NCBI GenBank assembly: GCA_030068075.1
Contig: CM057826.1
Coordinates: 50,301,116 to 50,365,115 of the forward strand
Length of the DNA stretch: 64,000 nucleotides
Reading direction: 5' to 3'
DNA from: Paguma larvata
Taxonomy: Eukaryota > Chordata > Mammalia > Carnivora > Viverridae
Position numbers and translations under genes: made by a program. The notes beneath the pieces are model-generated. The model was not told the origin of the DNA, searched no databases, and saw only the letters and a program-made list of their open reading frames with translations. Shown here one piece after another: positions 23,495 through 35,910 of the stretch; within the stretch, counting starts at the first letter, position 1; every line of letters starts with the position of its first letter.

Positions 23495-23730
23495 GGGGCA
23501 CCGAAGTGGCTTAGTTCGTAGACTATCTGACTCTTAATCTCAGCTCAGGTCATAATCCCTTGGTTTGTGGAATCAAGCCCCACATCGGTGCTCTGTGCTG
23601 ACAACATGGAGCCTACTTGAGATTCTCTGTCTCCATCTCTCTGCCCCTCCTCCACTCATGTGCTTGTGTGCTCACACTCTCTCTCTCTCAAAATAAATAA
23701 ATAAATAAACTTTAAGAAAATAATTAAAAA
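23495..23730 (+). repeat. SINE inserted in L1
   Basis: It starts GGGGCACCGAAGTGGCTTAG. AAAATGAATA flanks it at 23485-23494 and 23731-23740. The tail has four AAAT units. Confidence 0.92.
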
Positions 23731-23740
23731 AAAATGAATA

Positions 23741-24840
23741 ATGTTCTGGTATAATAAATATGGTATATATAGTTTGAATAAGTAAATAAATGGGGGGAAG
23801 ACAATTTTCTTATGCAAAAAAATTATTAAAAATTTATGTAGATACTCTGCCTTCAAGCAATGGATCATAATTCCTTATATCTTAAATTTGGCATGCACAT
23901 AGTGACGACCTTCCAAAGAGTACAGCATGGAAAGCAGGGGAAAGAATAACTTTACAGTAGAGGAATATGACAAACACTATATCACCCACATTTTCAAAGT
24001 TGACATCAATAGTGAATTCTGTTGATAGTAAATAATCCTGATGTAAGATGAAAATGGCACTTTATCTTTAGGGTATTAGTCCCCCAAACTCATACCCCAA
24101 ACTAATCATAAGTAAAACATTAGATATATCATAGTAGAAGGACATACTGCAAAATATTTGAAAAATACTCTTCAAAATGGTACCAGTAATTGAAAACAAG
24201 GAAATTCTGAGCAACAGTCACAGGCAAGAGGAGCCTAAAAGTCCTGGTGACTAAATGTAATATCCTGGATGAGACTGTGAAGCAGAAAAATGTCATTAGA
24301 TAAAAATTAGGGAAATGGAAAGTATAGATCTTAGTTAATATATCAATATTGGTTCATTAATTGTAACAAATGTACTATGCTAACGAAAGGGAAGCTGAAT
24401 GCAGTGTGTATGAGGTCATACTTTACTATTTTCTTTCACAATTTTTCTGTAAATCTCAAACTATTCTAAATGTAAAGAAGAATTACGTACTCACACATGC
24501 TACAATATGCATGAATCTTGAAAGCATTTTGTTAAGCAAAGTTAGTCCAATTGCCTACCTTTTGTATAGTTATTTTTATTATACATTCAGAATAGGCAAA
24601 TTCATTGAATTAAAGTACACTGGTAGTGAGTAGGGGCTGGGAAGAGGGGAAAATAGGACTGAATGCTAATGAGTACAGAGTTTCTCTTCAATGTGAAAAG
24701 CTTTCTGGAATTAGATAGTGGTGAAGATTACACAACCTTGTGAATAACCTAAAAACTATTGAATTGTAATGTTTTAAAGGTGAATTTTATTCTATGTGAG
24801 TTGAATTATTTATCATGAAGTCTATTATTGTAAAAATGTG
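23741..24840 (+). mobile_element. LINE-1 3' UTR sequences, sense, apparently two
   Basis: TTCATTAATTGTAACAAATG near 24353 followed by TCTGTAAATCTCAAACTATT is one L1 3' end. ATGCATGAATCTTGAAAGCA near 24508 through to TTGAATTGTAATGTTTTAAA near 24760 resembles another L1 3' end. Their order suggests a composite of two old insertions. Confidence 0.6.
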
Positions 24841-26471
24841 GAGGTCTAAGATTAAAATGAAATTGAAAATGAACTGATCAGTACAATTCAAATTTGTTAC
24901 CATTGGCCCAATCTTTAATGAATCTTTTTGATGTGGGTGGCTTTCAATGGACACACATCTAAAAAATCACTTTCTTTTATTCTTTTGCAGCCAAATGAGT
25001 TAAAATATTCCTATTAAACAAACGAGGTTCATATTTTGGACACATTTATAACCTTCTCTGAACATGAGTTAAGGTGGGAAAGGTATAAAAAGTCCACATT
25101 GCCCCATTTCTCCCTCGGATATGATAACTATATAAATTTGGATTTTTGAATCATAGCATGAGGAGCAAGGAGCTTTATTCATGAGTTATTTCCATTATTA
25201 AGGAATGGGAAAAGATCTCCCAATCCAAAGAATTAAAGTTGCAAAATTTCTGAATATTTTTCATCACATTCCATTCCTTTTTAACATGCAAGTGTTTCTG
25301 GTGTTAAGTTTTGTATTGCTCAATAGGTAAATTAAATATCTGCACAAATTCCAGAAAAATAGGATCACCAAAGTAGTACAAATAATTGAAATAATTTTAC
25401 GTGGTATATTTTTTAAAAAATCGCAAGAGCTGTTATGAAGTAAAAATAATAACTGGTGATCCTTACTCTTATCTTATTTTTTGAGTTATGTAATTTAAAA
25501 TCTATACACAGAAACATAATCTTAATTCAGTAATACTTTAAGGATGTTTTTGGGCAAATTTTATTAGAAAGGAAGTATGAGAATTAGAAAATTATTGGAT
25601 ATTGAAATTTATGTAATCCCTTGAATGTTTGCTTTTTTTCACTCGTGGAGCACATCACGTGTTCAATGAAATCTCCTGAATCTTTACTGATCAAATACTT
25701 ATTGTAGAATCATTTGAGTACAGAGAGAGGATGGACCTTGCTGGCTCAGAGATGAAGCCTTAGAATAGGCATTCGAGAACAGGAAGGCTCAGCCCAACCA
25801 AGAATAAGTCAAATGAGTGATGTATGCACAGAGAATCATGGTAATTTTGGACACTATGGATTTAACATGTTTATAATAATAATGGTTTAAAATCTTTTTC
25901 CAACAGTAAGCAGTAATCTGAAATGTTTTGTGTTCAGAGTAGATTTGTTTTCCTGATAGATATGTTGTTAGATAAGTTTGCCTGCCAGCTGGTACTACTG
26001 GTGAGAAACCATTAAGACAATCAAGCTTGTGGTTCCATTAGAGTAGGAAAAAGATACCAAGAAAAGGTGTATAGGTTGAGGTAATCAGACAGATCAACAG
26101 ATTTGAAATATCCATGAGAATATGGAGCAGAAGGGATGAGAATGAGATGATGAAAAATTTGACCAATGGGTACAGGTGTTCCGAGGGTAAACATTCCTAT
26201 ATATTTCTGAGGTAGAGCTTTTCTAGGTCCTGAAGTTTCTGAGATGTGTCTCTGAAAACAAATGGCTGAAGGAGTCTCAACAAGAATACTGTTGAAGTAA
26301 ATATATCCAGCATGAGCCAGTTACATGAACACCAAAATATCTCATCATTATGACAGAAGTTTTGGACCAGGTGGAAGCTATGCATCTTTCTAAGCCAAGA
26401 GACTCAAAGGAGAGTAGCTGATCTTATATTTCCTGTCATTTTCCTATGCTACTTGTATTTGACCTTCTCCA
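24841..26471. other. Intergenic DNA, nothing recognised
   Basis: No gene, RNA or repeat family is clear. Confidence 0.4.
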
Positions 26472-26502
26472 CATGACTGGCTCTTTATGGGAGCCAGTCA
26501 TG
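26472..26502. other. Perfect 12-bp inverted repeat (hairpin)
   Basis: CATGACTGGCTC and GAGCCAGTCATG are exact reverse complements separated by the 7-base loop TTTATGG. It lies in otherwise unremarkable sequence. It could fold as a short stem-loop in either strand; no function is implied. Confidence 0.9.
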
Positions 26503-26629
26503 CTATTGGTCTAATATTTCTGACTCTTTGCCTTGGAGGCCCATGATAGAATTGTACATCCTCTCTTGAAAACCAAGATAGTAGATTTAAGATGCACTCA
26601 AACTTTCATTATCTCTATTCATGTTAATA

Positions 26630-26850
26630 ATGGTAATAACAAGTAACACTCATTTAGTGCTTTCTGATAAGGCCTACGTTGTGCCTTGCAATTTAAATGT
26701 ATTATTTCGCTTAAACCTTACAACAACCCTGACACAAAGTTATCTGTCAGTTATTTCTGACACAGATGAGGGAAAGTCAAGGCACAGAGTATTTATAATG
26801 TGGGAATAGGAAGCAATTTTGAACCCAGGCATTCATATAGTGAAGGATAT
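26630..26850 (+). repeat. MIR SINE
   Basis: In order: ACTCATTTAGTGCTTTCTGA, TTAAACCTTACAACAACCCT, CAGATGAGGGAAAGTCAAGG and TTTTGAACCCAGGCATTC, matching the MIR core and 3' part. It is older than the carnivore SINEs. Confidence 0.85.
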
Positions 26851-26869
26851 TAGGAAGAAAAATAGTTGT

Positions 26870-27275
26870 GATAATTAATTTTTTATATCAACTTGAGTAG
26901 GCCATGGGGTGCTCAGATATTTGGCTAAACATTACTTCTGGGTATGCCTGTGAAGGTGTTTCTGTATGAGATCAGCATTTGCATCAGTAGATTGAATAAA
27001 ACAGATTTCTCTCCCCGATATGGGTGGCGTCATCTGAGTTATTAAGGATCTGAATAGAACACAAAGATAGAGTAATGCATAATTTGCTCTGTCTGAGTGT
27101 TTTTGAGCAGAGAATTAGGGTTTTTTCTTGCACTTGAACTGACACATAACATCATTGGCTCTCCTGGTTCTCAGACTGCAACTTACATCATCAGTTTTCC
27201 TAAGTCTCCAGCTTGTTACTGCAGATTGTTGGACTACTCAGCCTTCATAACCATGTGAACAAATTTTGCATTTAC
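26870..27275. repeat. Ancient mammalian interspersed repeat, family uncertain
   Basis: TTATATCAACTTGAGTAGGC, GGGGTGCTCAGATATTTGGC and GAATAAAACAGATTTCTCTC followed by repeated CATTGGCTCTCCTGGTTCTC phrases match a common placental repeat that I recognise by sight but cannot name with certainty. Confidence 0.6.
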
Positions 27276-27372
27276 TAAGACACTATACTCAGTAATGTGT
27301 TGATGGAGTTTCTGATCCAGAGCACATCACACAGAAATGAATTGCCTGTTACTGAACTTCACTTCTAGAATA

Positions 27373-27505
27373 TGCGTACACATGCATATGTATATATATG
27401 TGTATATATGTATATATAGATGTATATACATATATGTATATGTATGTATCTATGTATATGTATGTATATGTATATACATGCACGCGTGTGTGTGTGTATG
27501 TGTTT
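27373..27505. repeat. (TATG/TATA)n simple repeat
   Basis: A run of TATATATG, TATGTATC and GTGTGTGT units. The frames crossing it encode Tyr-Ile or His-Thr repeats and are artefacts. Confidence 0.92.
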
Positions 27506-29704
27506 ATTTGCAGCTAAAATGAAGGCACCTCTCCTGAGCAGTAAGATACTGGGGGCTAAAGTGAGATCATCTTTCATATTTTACAAATCTTAAGGGACTT
27601 GTGTTTAACCCAAGACCTTCAGATACAATTGACGGATGTGATGTGACAAATTACAAGGAGTGTATAATGGGTTATTTTGGACACTTTGGGAATTGCATTT
27701 TTCTTTTGTCATATCCATTCTCCTTCTTGACAATGCTTCCTATATTCAGATTCTGCCACCCAGCACACTTCAGGTGTTGAGGTACACAATTAAATATTTT
27801 CTCAATAATATTGTTGCTTTAAAAACTAATATAGAGTCCAAATCTCCCTCAGATAGTCAAAGAATTATATAAAAAATAATGTAACTATTATGATAATTGC
27901 ACAATAGAAGTGCCATGTGCAGTAAGAATACATAATTGAAGAATCAAAACCAGTTATTTGGGGGAGGAAATTGGGAAAGGGTAGATTTGGTGGTGAAACT
28001 TATATTTAAAGTTGCAAACCAGAATATAAATGGAAAGGTAAAAAGGATTAACAAGTGATATTCATCATAATAGACCCATTCCTTGGATTATACATTCAGA
28101 AATCTCTGAGAAAAAGACCAGCTAATGAATAAAAGCTAGGCATCAATTCTGTGAATGATTAGTAATCCCACCACCACCACTGCATATGAAATATCATTTT
28201 GCAGCTAAAGACTGAAACCAAAAAAAAAAGTTCCTTGAGAAGAAACCTAGTTTATTGCTTATATTTTTCTGCTCCAGCTTCTATTTTCTCTGTAAATCCT
28301 TTTCTTAGCTTGACATCCCACAAAGTGCTAAAGAAGGATTATAAAACAGTGAAAGAAGCAGTATTTGAATAAAAGGCAAATAATAAACAGAAGACCACAA
28401 TATATATTTGTTGTAGACGTAACATAAATCTCTTGGCAAATTCTGTTATGCAACAAAATGAAACTTTTTCCTTCCTGATGCTACAGCAATAAGGGTTTTA
28501 TTCAATGCCAAGACATGGATTGAGAACAGGGCATCTGTTCTCAAACATCAGCTCAGAGTTAACAGTGAGTTCTCATTGTCCCTGCCTACATAGCCCTGTG
28601 AGATCTAGTGATTCTTAAGGTTTCTGAGTTATTCCTGGGGGAAACTTCTGCTCGTAATCCCATTTGCCTGATCTACCATGCTACTATTTCTATGCTGGTT
28701 CCTTGCTTTTCAGATGTTGTAACTGGGAAGCAAGGTATAGCAATCCTATTTTTCCCAAATCTATGTATATGTCCATGTTTCTTTACTCCCAAAGCCTGGG
28801 GTAATCTTGGAATCTGAGTGAAATCTTTCTTTTTTTCATGCTTATTCAAATTACCTTGTGTATGCCTACCACTATAGGGCCTTCTGAACACAAAATTTAG
28901 GAAGTAAAAGTATATTCATTGCTTTCTTCCAGGCCACAAACTCTCCTGAAGCAAAAAAGGATGAAATTTGCCATCTGCTTAAAGAGGGGAAAATAAAGGT
29001 AAAATGAAGGGGAAGAAATAAAACAGAAATTAAGATTCCAAAATATTTTCCAAACAAATATGGAATGAGAGAGGTCTACAATAGATGAATGAAACAAAAA
29101 CAGACAGTTCATTGGCCAGTGGAATAAAATTGAGTCTTCAAGTCTCCTTCACATAAATAAATGTCCACTGCCTTCTACACCTCATATGCCATTTGATAGC
29201 CTATTTGCAGCATGGTCTTTGCACACTTGTCATGTTCTACCTGGAGACAGATCAGGTGTCTTACTTTTCTTGTTTCCCCCTTAAAAACCACTTCAATATT
29301 TGGCATATCACTACCACTCACTATTTGCTAAACAATTTACTGAACCCACACAAAAAAGAATACTTTAACCACAGCATTTTAAATACATGAAAATCAAAGG
29401 AAATATTGACACAGTGGTTAAAAGAGAAACCAAAAGGTGGGTAATGAACTTCATGATGGCAGTACTCGGCCTTTTTCTTTGAATCTCTGGAATCACATGT
29501 AAAGTCTAGTACATACTAGATCTAAATGCTGATTGAAATTTTGAAAATATGCTTAGTGTATATATTTCTATAATTGATTCTTTCATAACACTCTTCGGTG
29601 ATATTTTAAAAATTGTATATATGGTCTAATTCCTTATTGTGGCATATTCACAGATCTTCTCAAGAACAAGTACTTACCACTTAGAAATATAAGATATGAA
29701 AAGA
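27506..29704. other. Intergenic DNA, nothing recognised
   Basis: No supported gene or repeat. Several frames of 60-72 codons overlap on both strands near 28600-29110 without motif support. Confidence 0.4.
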
Positions 29705-29867
29705 TATATATATATATATATATGTATATGTGTGTATAATACATATACATATATATGTGTGTATTGTATACTTTTATGTATTACATATAATTCAGAATAA
29801 TTCTATAGATATATACATAGAGAGAGAGAGGGAGAGAGGGAGGGAGAGGGAGAGAGAGAGAGAAAGA
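29705..29867. repeat. (TA)n then (GA)n simple repeats
   Basis: TA/TG-rich runs at 29705-29765 are followed after a short spacer by a GAGA/GGGA purine tract at 29819-29867. Confidence 0.9.
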
Positions 29868-30065
29868 GACAGCAGTTTCTGTAAGTGGCCAGACACTGGA
29901 AGGTTTCCAATGAAATCTGCATTGAGTCACAATCTTCATTCCCTGAACAGAAGATTATAAAACAGAGGGATGGCATTCAGGCAGTTTCTTAGTGCTTTTA
30001 AGATTACTACTTATGAAAAGGAAGGGATTGTACTAGAGAATTTGCAATCTCAGCAATGGTCCTGA

Positions 30066-30285
30066 GACATCTATGAGTGATTCAGTCAGTTAAGCAACTG
30101 AATTTTGATTTTAGCTCAAGTCATGATTGGGGTTTATAAGATCCAGCCCTGCACTAGGCTCTGTTCTGACAGTGCTGAGACTACTTGGGATTCTGTTTCT
30201 CTCTCTTTCTCTATCATTCTCCCATTCATACAGTTTCTCTTTCCAAGTAAATAAATTAATTTAAAAAAATGAAAAAAAATAAAAA
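30066..30285 (+). repeat. Diverged SINE (feline SINEC type)
   Basis: The head reads CATCTATGAGTGATTCAGTC and the tail AAGTAAATAAATTAATTT. Many changes from the family pattern suggest an older insertion. Confidence 0.8.
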
Positions 30286-30569
30286 CAACCCAATAGCCCT
30301 GGACAAGCCCATGGGAGCTCTGAACCTGAGATAGCTCTATAAATTTTTCTCAAGTTCTGGAGAGGAATCTAAATATTTGTATCCATGTTATTGAATATTG
30401 TCTACCCAAAAAAGATTTGCTTATTACATGACTCTTCAGCTGAAGAAATTTGGAAAAGGGTTCACAATATTCCCAGCAGGTAGAGAAATAAGTCCTTCAT
30501 TGTTAAAAGGAGATTTACCAGAAGAGGCACACCATAGCATTCATTACACATAGTATTTAAGGCAAACAG

Positions 30570-31014
30570 TGAAAAACAGTGGTACTCGTATAAGCAAATA
30601 AATCAATAGAACAGAATTGAGAGCCCAAATATATCTCCCATCGAAAATGGAAAATTGTCTTGCAGAGGGTATATTACAAATCTGTGAGGAAAATATAGAC
30701 TATTCTACACTTGGTATTAAACAATTGCATTATAATTAGGGCAAGAGAATAGATCCTTAATACTTCCCATTCACAAAAACATATTCCCAATAATTAAGGA
30801 TTTAAATGGAAAAAATACTTTAAAACTATCAGAAGATAATGTTTTAGATATTTTTACTCACAGGAGGACATAATTTATTAGGTAGCATCCTAGATCACAT
30901 GCTATTAAGAAAAACAAAATAAAGTTTACAACATTAAATTAAAAATATATGACAAAATATACTATAAACAAAGTAATAGGCTGAGCGCCTATTTGAACAT
31001 ATAAGGGCCATGTA

Positions 31015-31058
<44 letters not shown>

Positions 31059-31711
31059 TGTAAAAATAGCCTATTGTTGATTAGAAGCTTTACCAATAAC
31101 ATAGTCATAAAACATTTTCATATATGTATTCTATACTGTATTTTAAAAATAAAATAATCTAGAGAAAGAAAATGTCATTAAGAAAATCATAAGGAAGAGA
31201 AAATATATTTATATTACCATGCTGTAAAATATCTGCATGTAAGTGGACCTGCAGAGTTCAAACCCATATAGTTAATATATTGTGTTTAAATTATAACATA
31301 AATTTACTATGAAAAAGATGAATAATTAAGTAATAAAATGGGTAAGGACTACGCATAGGCAATTCAAATATGAAGAAATCCCAAAGGGCCATTAAACATT
31401 TAAAAGAAAAATCTCAATCTTAATAGTAAATTTAGGCAAATTAATACAATGAGAATTTTGTCAAACATATCAGATTAGCAAAAGAAAATCTGGAAATATC
31501 AAGATTTGGTATATAGGAGACAAGAATTTTCATGTAATAGTCCTGATGAATTGATGTATTGGTAAAAAAAACTTTGGAAAACAATTTTGCAAATCTAATA
31601 AAGGAGGAAATGCACAACTACAAAATCCTTCAAGGAAATTCTCTACATGTATAAGGGACATATAAAAAGATATGCATTATAACATTATTTATAATTTAAA
31701 AACAACCCAAC
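30570..31711 (+). mobile_element. Old LINE-1 ORF2 3' part, sense
   Basis: Phrases such as ATCAATAGAACAGAATTGAG and AAAACTATCAGAAGATAATG are ORF2-end sequence in sense. No frame is open. A (TA)n run at 31014-31057 lies within. Confidence 0.7.
31014..31057. repeat. (TA)n microsatellite
   Basis: Near-pure TA run of about 40 bases with one CA interruption. Confidence 0.95.
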
Positions 31712-31925
31712 CCCAAGCTTGGGTGGCTCAGTCGGTTGAGCATTAGACACTTGGTTTTTTATCAGGTCATGGTCTCACAGTTGTGTTGGGTTTGGGCCCC
31801 ATGTACTACTCTGGGTTGGCAGTGGAGAGCTTGCTTGGGATTCTCTCTCTCACCCTTTCTGCCTTTCCCCCACTCGTGCTGTCTCTGTCTTTCTCAAATA
31901 AATGAAAATAAATAAATAAAATTTA
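31712..31925 (+). repeat. SINE (feline SINEC type) inside L1
   Basis: AAGCTTGGGTGGCTCAGTCG head and AAATAAATAAATAAAATTTA tail; inserted in an old L1 3' region. Confidence 0.88.
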
Positions 31926-32356
31926 TGAAAACCAAACCAAACCAAATGCTTATCCAGTGGAGGATATAAAATTGTATTATGATATATACAACATGTCTAG
32001 AAAGCAATACAGTGAAATAAATATTGATAGAGCATAACAAGATTTTTATAAATTAAAAACATAAAATTCTCTACATAAGCATACATAGTAAAATTACAAA
32101 AAAACTTGTACTTTAAAGTTTAGCATATTTAAAATGTTAGCTGACTCTCTCAAGAGAGTAGAAAAAAAATTGGAAGGAAACAAATGAAACTTCACCTTGA
32201 TCTGGAATTTTCAGTCCAAAACATTTTACCTATAGAGAAAAGAATGTTTTTAATTCTCATGCTAGGTAATAGAATGATGGTAACTCTTCTCTATACATTC
32301 CCACACTTTAAAAAGATTTCAAAATAAAATAACTATGGTCAAGATGTCAGTTATTT
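31926..32356 (+). mobile_element. Old LINE-1 3' sequence, sense
   Basis: Continuation of the element left of the SINE. AATACAGTGAAATAAATATT and the later AAAAAGATTTCAAAATAAAA fit degraded L1 3' UTR. Confidence 0.5.
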
Positions 32357-32562
32357 ATTTTTTTTACATGTATTTATTTATTTTGAGAGAAACAGAAACA
32401 GTACAAGTAGGGGAGTGGCAGAGAGAGAAAGAATCCCAAGCAGGCTAAATGCTGTTAGCCCAAAGCCCAACATGGGACTAGAACCCAAGAACTGTAAGAT
32501 CATGACCTGAGCTGAAACCAAGAATCAGACACCTAATGACTGAGCCACCCAGGTGCCCCTAA
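32357..32562 (-). repeat. SINE, antisense, 13-base target duplication
   Basis: ATGTCAGTTATTT flanks it at 32344-32356 and 32563-32575. The head complement is GAGCCACCCAGGTGCCCC. A small deletion is present in the middle of the body. Confidence 0.92.
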
Positions 32563-32575
32563 ATGTCAGTTATTT

Positions 32576-34325
32576 CTAATTCAATCTACAGTTTCATCAA
32601 TTTATCAATGTAATCCCAATAAACACCCCACCAAGTTATTTTAGGGATATTCACAATTGATTCTATAGTTAAGCAGGGGCGAAAGATGGAGAATACTTCA
32701 TACAATATTGAAGAAGAAGAACAAAGTTGGAGGATTTATGTTATACAACTTCATAAATGTACTATAAAGCTACTAATCAAAACAGCGTAGCATTGGTGAA
32801 AGAACAGATAGATCAGTGGAAGACAATATAGAGCTGAGAATAGACCCCCATAAATATAATCAACTGATATTTGACAAAAGAGCAAAGGCAGTATAATGGA
32901 ACAAAACAGTCTTATCAATAAATGGTGCTAAGACGACTAGACATCCGCATGCAAGAAAGTCAATCTAGAGCAAGGCCTTAGAGCATTCACAAAAAATTAA
33001 TTCAAAATGGATAATGGATCTAAATGTTTTAGACAAAACTAGAAGATAGCATAAGAGAAAACCTGGATGACTTTAGAAATGGTGATACTTTCTTAGAATA
33101 CTAAAGACACAATGCATAAAAGATATAGTTGTTTTGCTGTACTTCATTGAAATTAAAAATATCTGCTCTGCAAAAAACAATGCAAAGAGAATAAGAAGAC
33201 AAGCCACAGACTGGGAGAAAATATCTGCCAAAGACATATCTGGAAAAAGACTTACCCAAAATACAAAAAGACTTTCTAAAATTCAAAAATAAGAAAACAA
33301 ACAACTTGATTAACAAGTGGGCAAAAGACTTTATCAGATGCCTCACCAGGTATAATAAATATTGTACAGATGGAAAATAAGCATATGAAAAGAAGCTCTA
33401 TATCATATGTCATTAGGGAAATAAAATTAAAACAATCATGTGATACCACTACATGCTTATAAGAATGGCCAAGATCCAAAACACCGATGACACTAAATGC
33501 TAGTGAGTACACGGAACAAGAGAAACTCATTCATTCCTGGTCGGAATTCAAAATGGTACAGACACTTTGGAAAACAGGTTTGTGATTTCTTACAAACTAA
33601 ACCTTCTCTTATATGATCCAACAATTGCGCTCCTTAGTATTTACACAAAACAGTTGAAATCTTACATTGACACAGAAACCTGCACATAGGTGTTTATTGC
33701 AGCTTTATTCACAATTGCTAAAATTTGGAAGCAATCAAAATGTTCTTCAGTAGGTGAATGGATAAATACACAGTGGTATATCTAGACAATGGACTGTTAT
33801 TCAGTGTTAAAAAAAAAATGAGTGGTCAAGCCATAAAAAGTGTGGAGGACTCTTACATGCATATTGCTAAGTGAAAGAAGCCAATCTGAAAATCTACATA
33901 CTATATAATTACAGCTATAGGACATTCTGGAGAAGGCAACATTATGTAGACAGTAAAAACATTGGTGGTTTCCACGGGTTGGGCCAGGGAAAAGTTGAAT
34001 AGGTAGAGCACAGAAGATTTTTAGGGCAGTGAAAATACTCTGTAAGATACTAGAAGTTTGGACACATGTCATTCTACATTAGTCCAAACCCATAGAATAT
34101 CCAAGTATGAACAAAAATGTAAACTATGGATGGACTTTGGGTGATAATGATATTCCAGTGTAGGCTCATTAATTGTAACAAATGTAGCACTGTGGTGGGA
34201 GGAGACCTTGTAAGTGTGGGAGTAGGGGATATATGGGAAATCTCAGTACTTTCCTCTTACTTTTACTGTGAACCTAAAGAAAAAAGGGTACTTTTTTTTT
34301 TTTACCATATAAATAAAACAGTATT
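32576..34325 (+). mobile_element. Old LINE-1 ORF2 end and 3' UTR, sense
   Basis: GATATTTGACAAAAGAGCAA, AAATGGTGCTAAGACGACTA and GATGCCTCACCAGGTATAAT-type ORF2 phrases are followed by 3' UTR sequence (AATGGACTGTTATTCAGTGT, then TCATTAATTGTAACAAATGT near 34167). The minus-strand frames at 33101-33530 and 33797-34072 are antisense shadows. Confidence 0.78.
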
Positions 34326-35629
34326 TCCATCTTACCTTTAAAACGAGAAGATACGTGACATTTTGCTAATGTAGTCTCAAAGTATAAATTGGCAGGAACT
34401 TCAAAGTAACTGCCTCTTTTCTGTAAAATATATGATCTCTAGTTCAGTGTCTGATTTTGCTGAATCTTCTGGTTCCAACTGTCCTCTCATGCTTAACGTC
34501 TTCTCCATTTGGTATTATTTCATTTAATCCTGGGTTTTAGTTCAAACTCTATACCAGAAAATTGATAGGTAATATGATATAATTGATCCAAATGAATGAG
34601 TAGCCCAGAAAATCCCCAATAATTATTTCACTGAACAGTATTTATTTATATTCTATCTTTTTTCCCCAGAAGTTTTGAGGAAAAAAGCAAGCGCTAAGTG
34701 TAGAATAGAAATAGAAAAACAGGTACAAGGATAAGAGAAGATTAACACAAACAAAATCAGCTATAATTCAGTTTTGACTTTGAGTATTCAAGGCAGCAAG
34801 GTCAAAAGAAGAAACATGCTCAGTTACATAGTTTGTGAAAAGGAGAATATTATTTTAGTTTCTCATCAAGACAAAGTTTTTCCTATTACTTCATTTTATA
34901 AGAAATTTTCCAAGTGGGACTTAATATAATGGCTACGAATTGATGTAATAGCTACAATGTCTTTTGATTCTTTCCTGTAGGAAACTTAAAAAATATGTAT
35001 ATATTTCATTTTATAACTTAGAAATGGAACCCAGGAAGAGAATTCTAGTAGGAGCTAAACTAATATGCTTCAACCACTTAGGCCTTTGATGGTTTAAGTG
35101 CTTTAACTATCAGGTCTCTCATTCTATTAGCCGTTGGATGGTAGCTGTATTATTTCTATCAGATGACAATGGAACTTAGCAGAATATCTTTAAAATATTG
35201 AAAAAGATATTAAGAAAACTATTGAGAAAGGATTTTGCAAAATTCTCACATGCCTCTCGCCAGGCTTCTCCATGTATTTGTGCAGATTGTGCCTGGCCCA
35301 AAAGCTGAGTGTGCCAGTGGCGACAGAAATGTAGCCTGCAGTCCACTCCCTGAGTCTTTATACCAGAGTAAGGGGTGTCTTGTTGTAATTAATCTACCTA
35401 GAGGCAGTTCCCTGCTTATGACTGATGGCTCATTTAACATTCATTCCTAATCCTCATCTATTTTGGCCACCTACATTTTAATGCATGACAAAAGTAAAAA
35501 AGAATATTCCTTGCCCTGCAATCAGTTCAATTTCCTAGATTTCTGTAGTAAATATCAAAAGATTTTTGTAGGATTCGTCTGAATATCTATCTGTATTTAT
35601 TCATTTCCTAAAACAGAAATCAAAGACTA
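34326..35629. other. Intergenic DNA, nothing recognised
   Basis: No gene is supported. The pair of overlapping frames at 35235-35450 lies in slightly GC-richer sequence but shows no motif that I know. Confidence 0.4.
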
Positions 35630-35910
35630 TATTGTCACTTTCTCAACTCCCTCTGGAGCCAGACAGGGCCACGTGACCCTATTCTTTATTTCTTCTTGAA
35701 TGCAGATGTGATGAGTGAAACTGAGGTAGCCGTACTGCAACCATGAAATGCAGCCTTGTCAGCTCTGGCATTACTTAACTACGAAAGCCAAGAGCTGCCT
35801 ACCTCCATCCTTTCCTCCTTTTCTGTAGGAAAAAGAATCCATATTGTTTACACTACTGCAAGTTGAGTTTTTTGTTTTTATATCTAACACATTCCTTACT
35901 GATATAGTGC
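35630..35910. repeat. Possible ancient repeat, family not identified
   Basis: GCAAGTTGAGTTTTTTGTTT followed by CACATTCCTTACTGATATAG resembles the end of a common old mammalian repeat. Borders and name are uncertain. Confidence 0.35.

Noticed and set aside
25080..25145. TATAAAA-like motif near 25085 as a promoter
   Set aside because: No transcript, reading frame or other promoter element accompanies it, and TATA-like words are common in AT-rich DNA.
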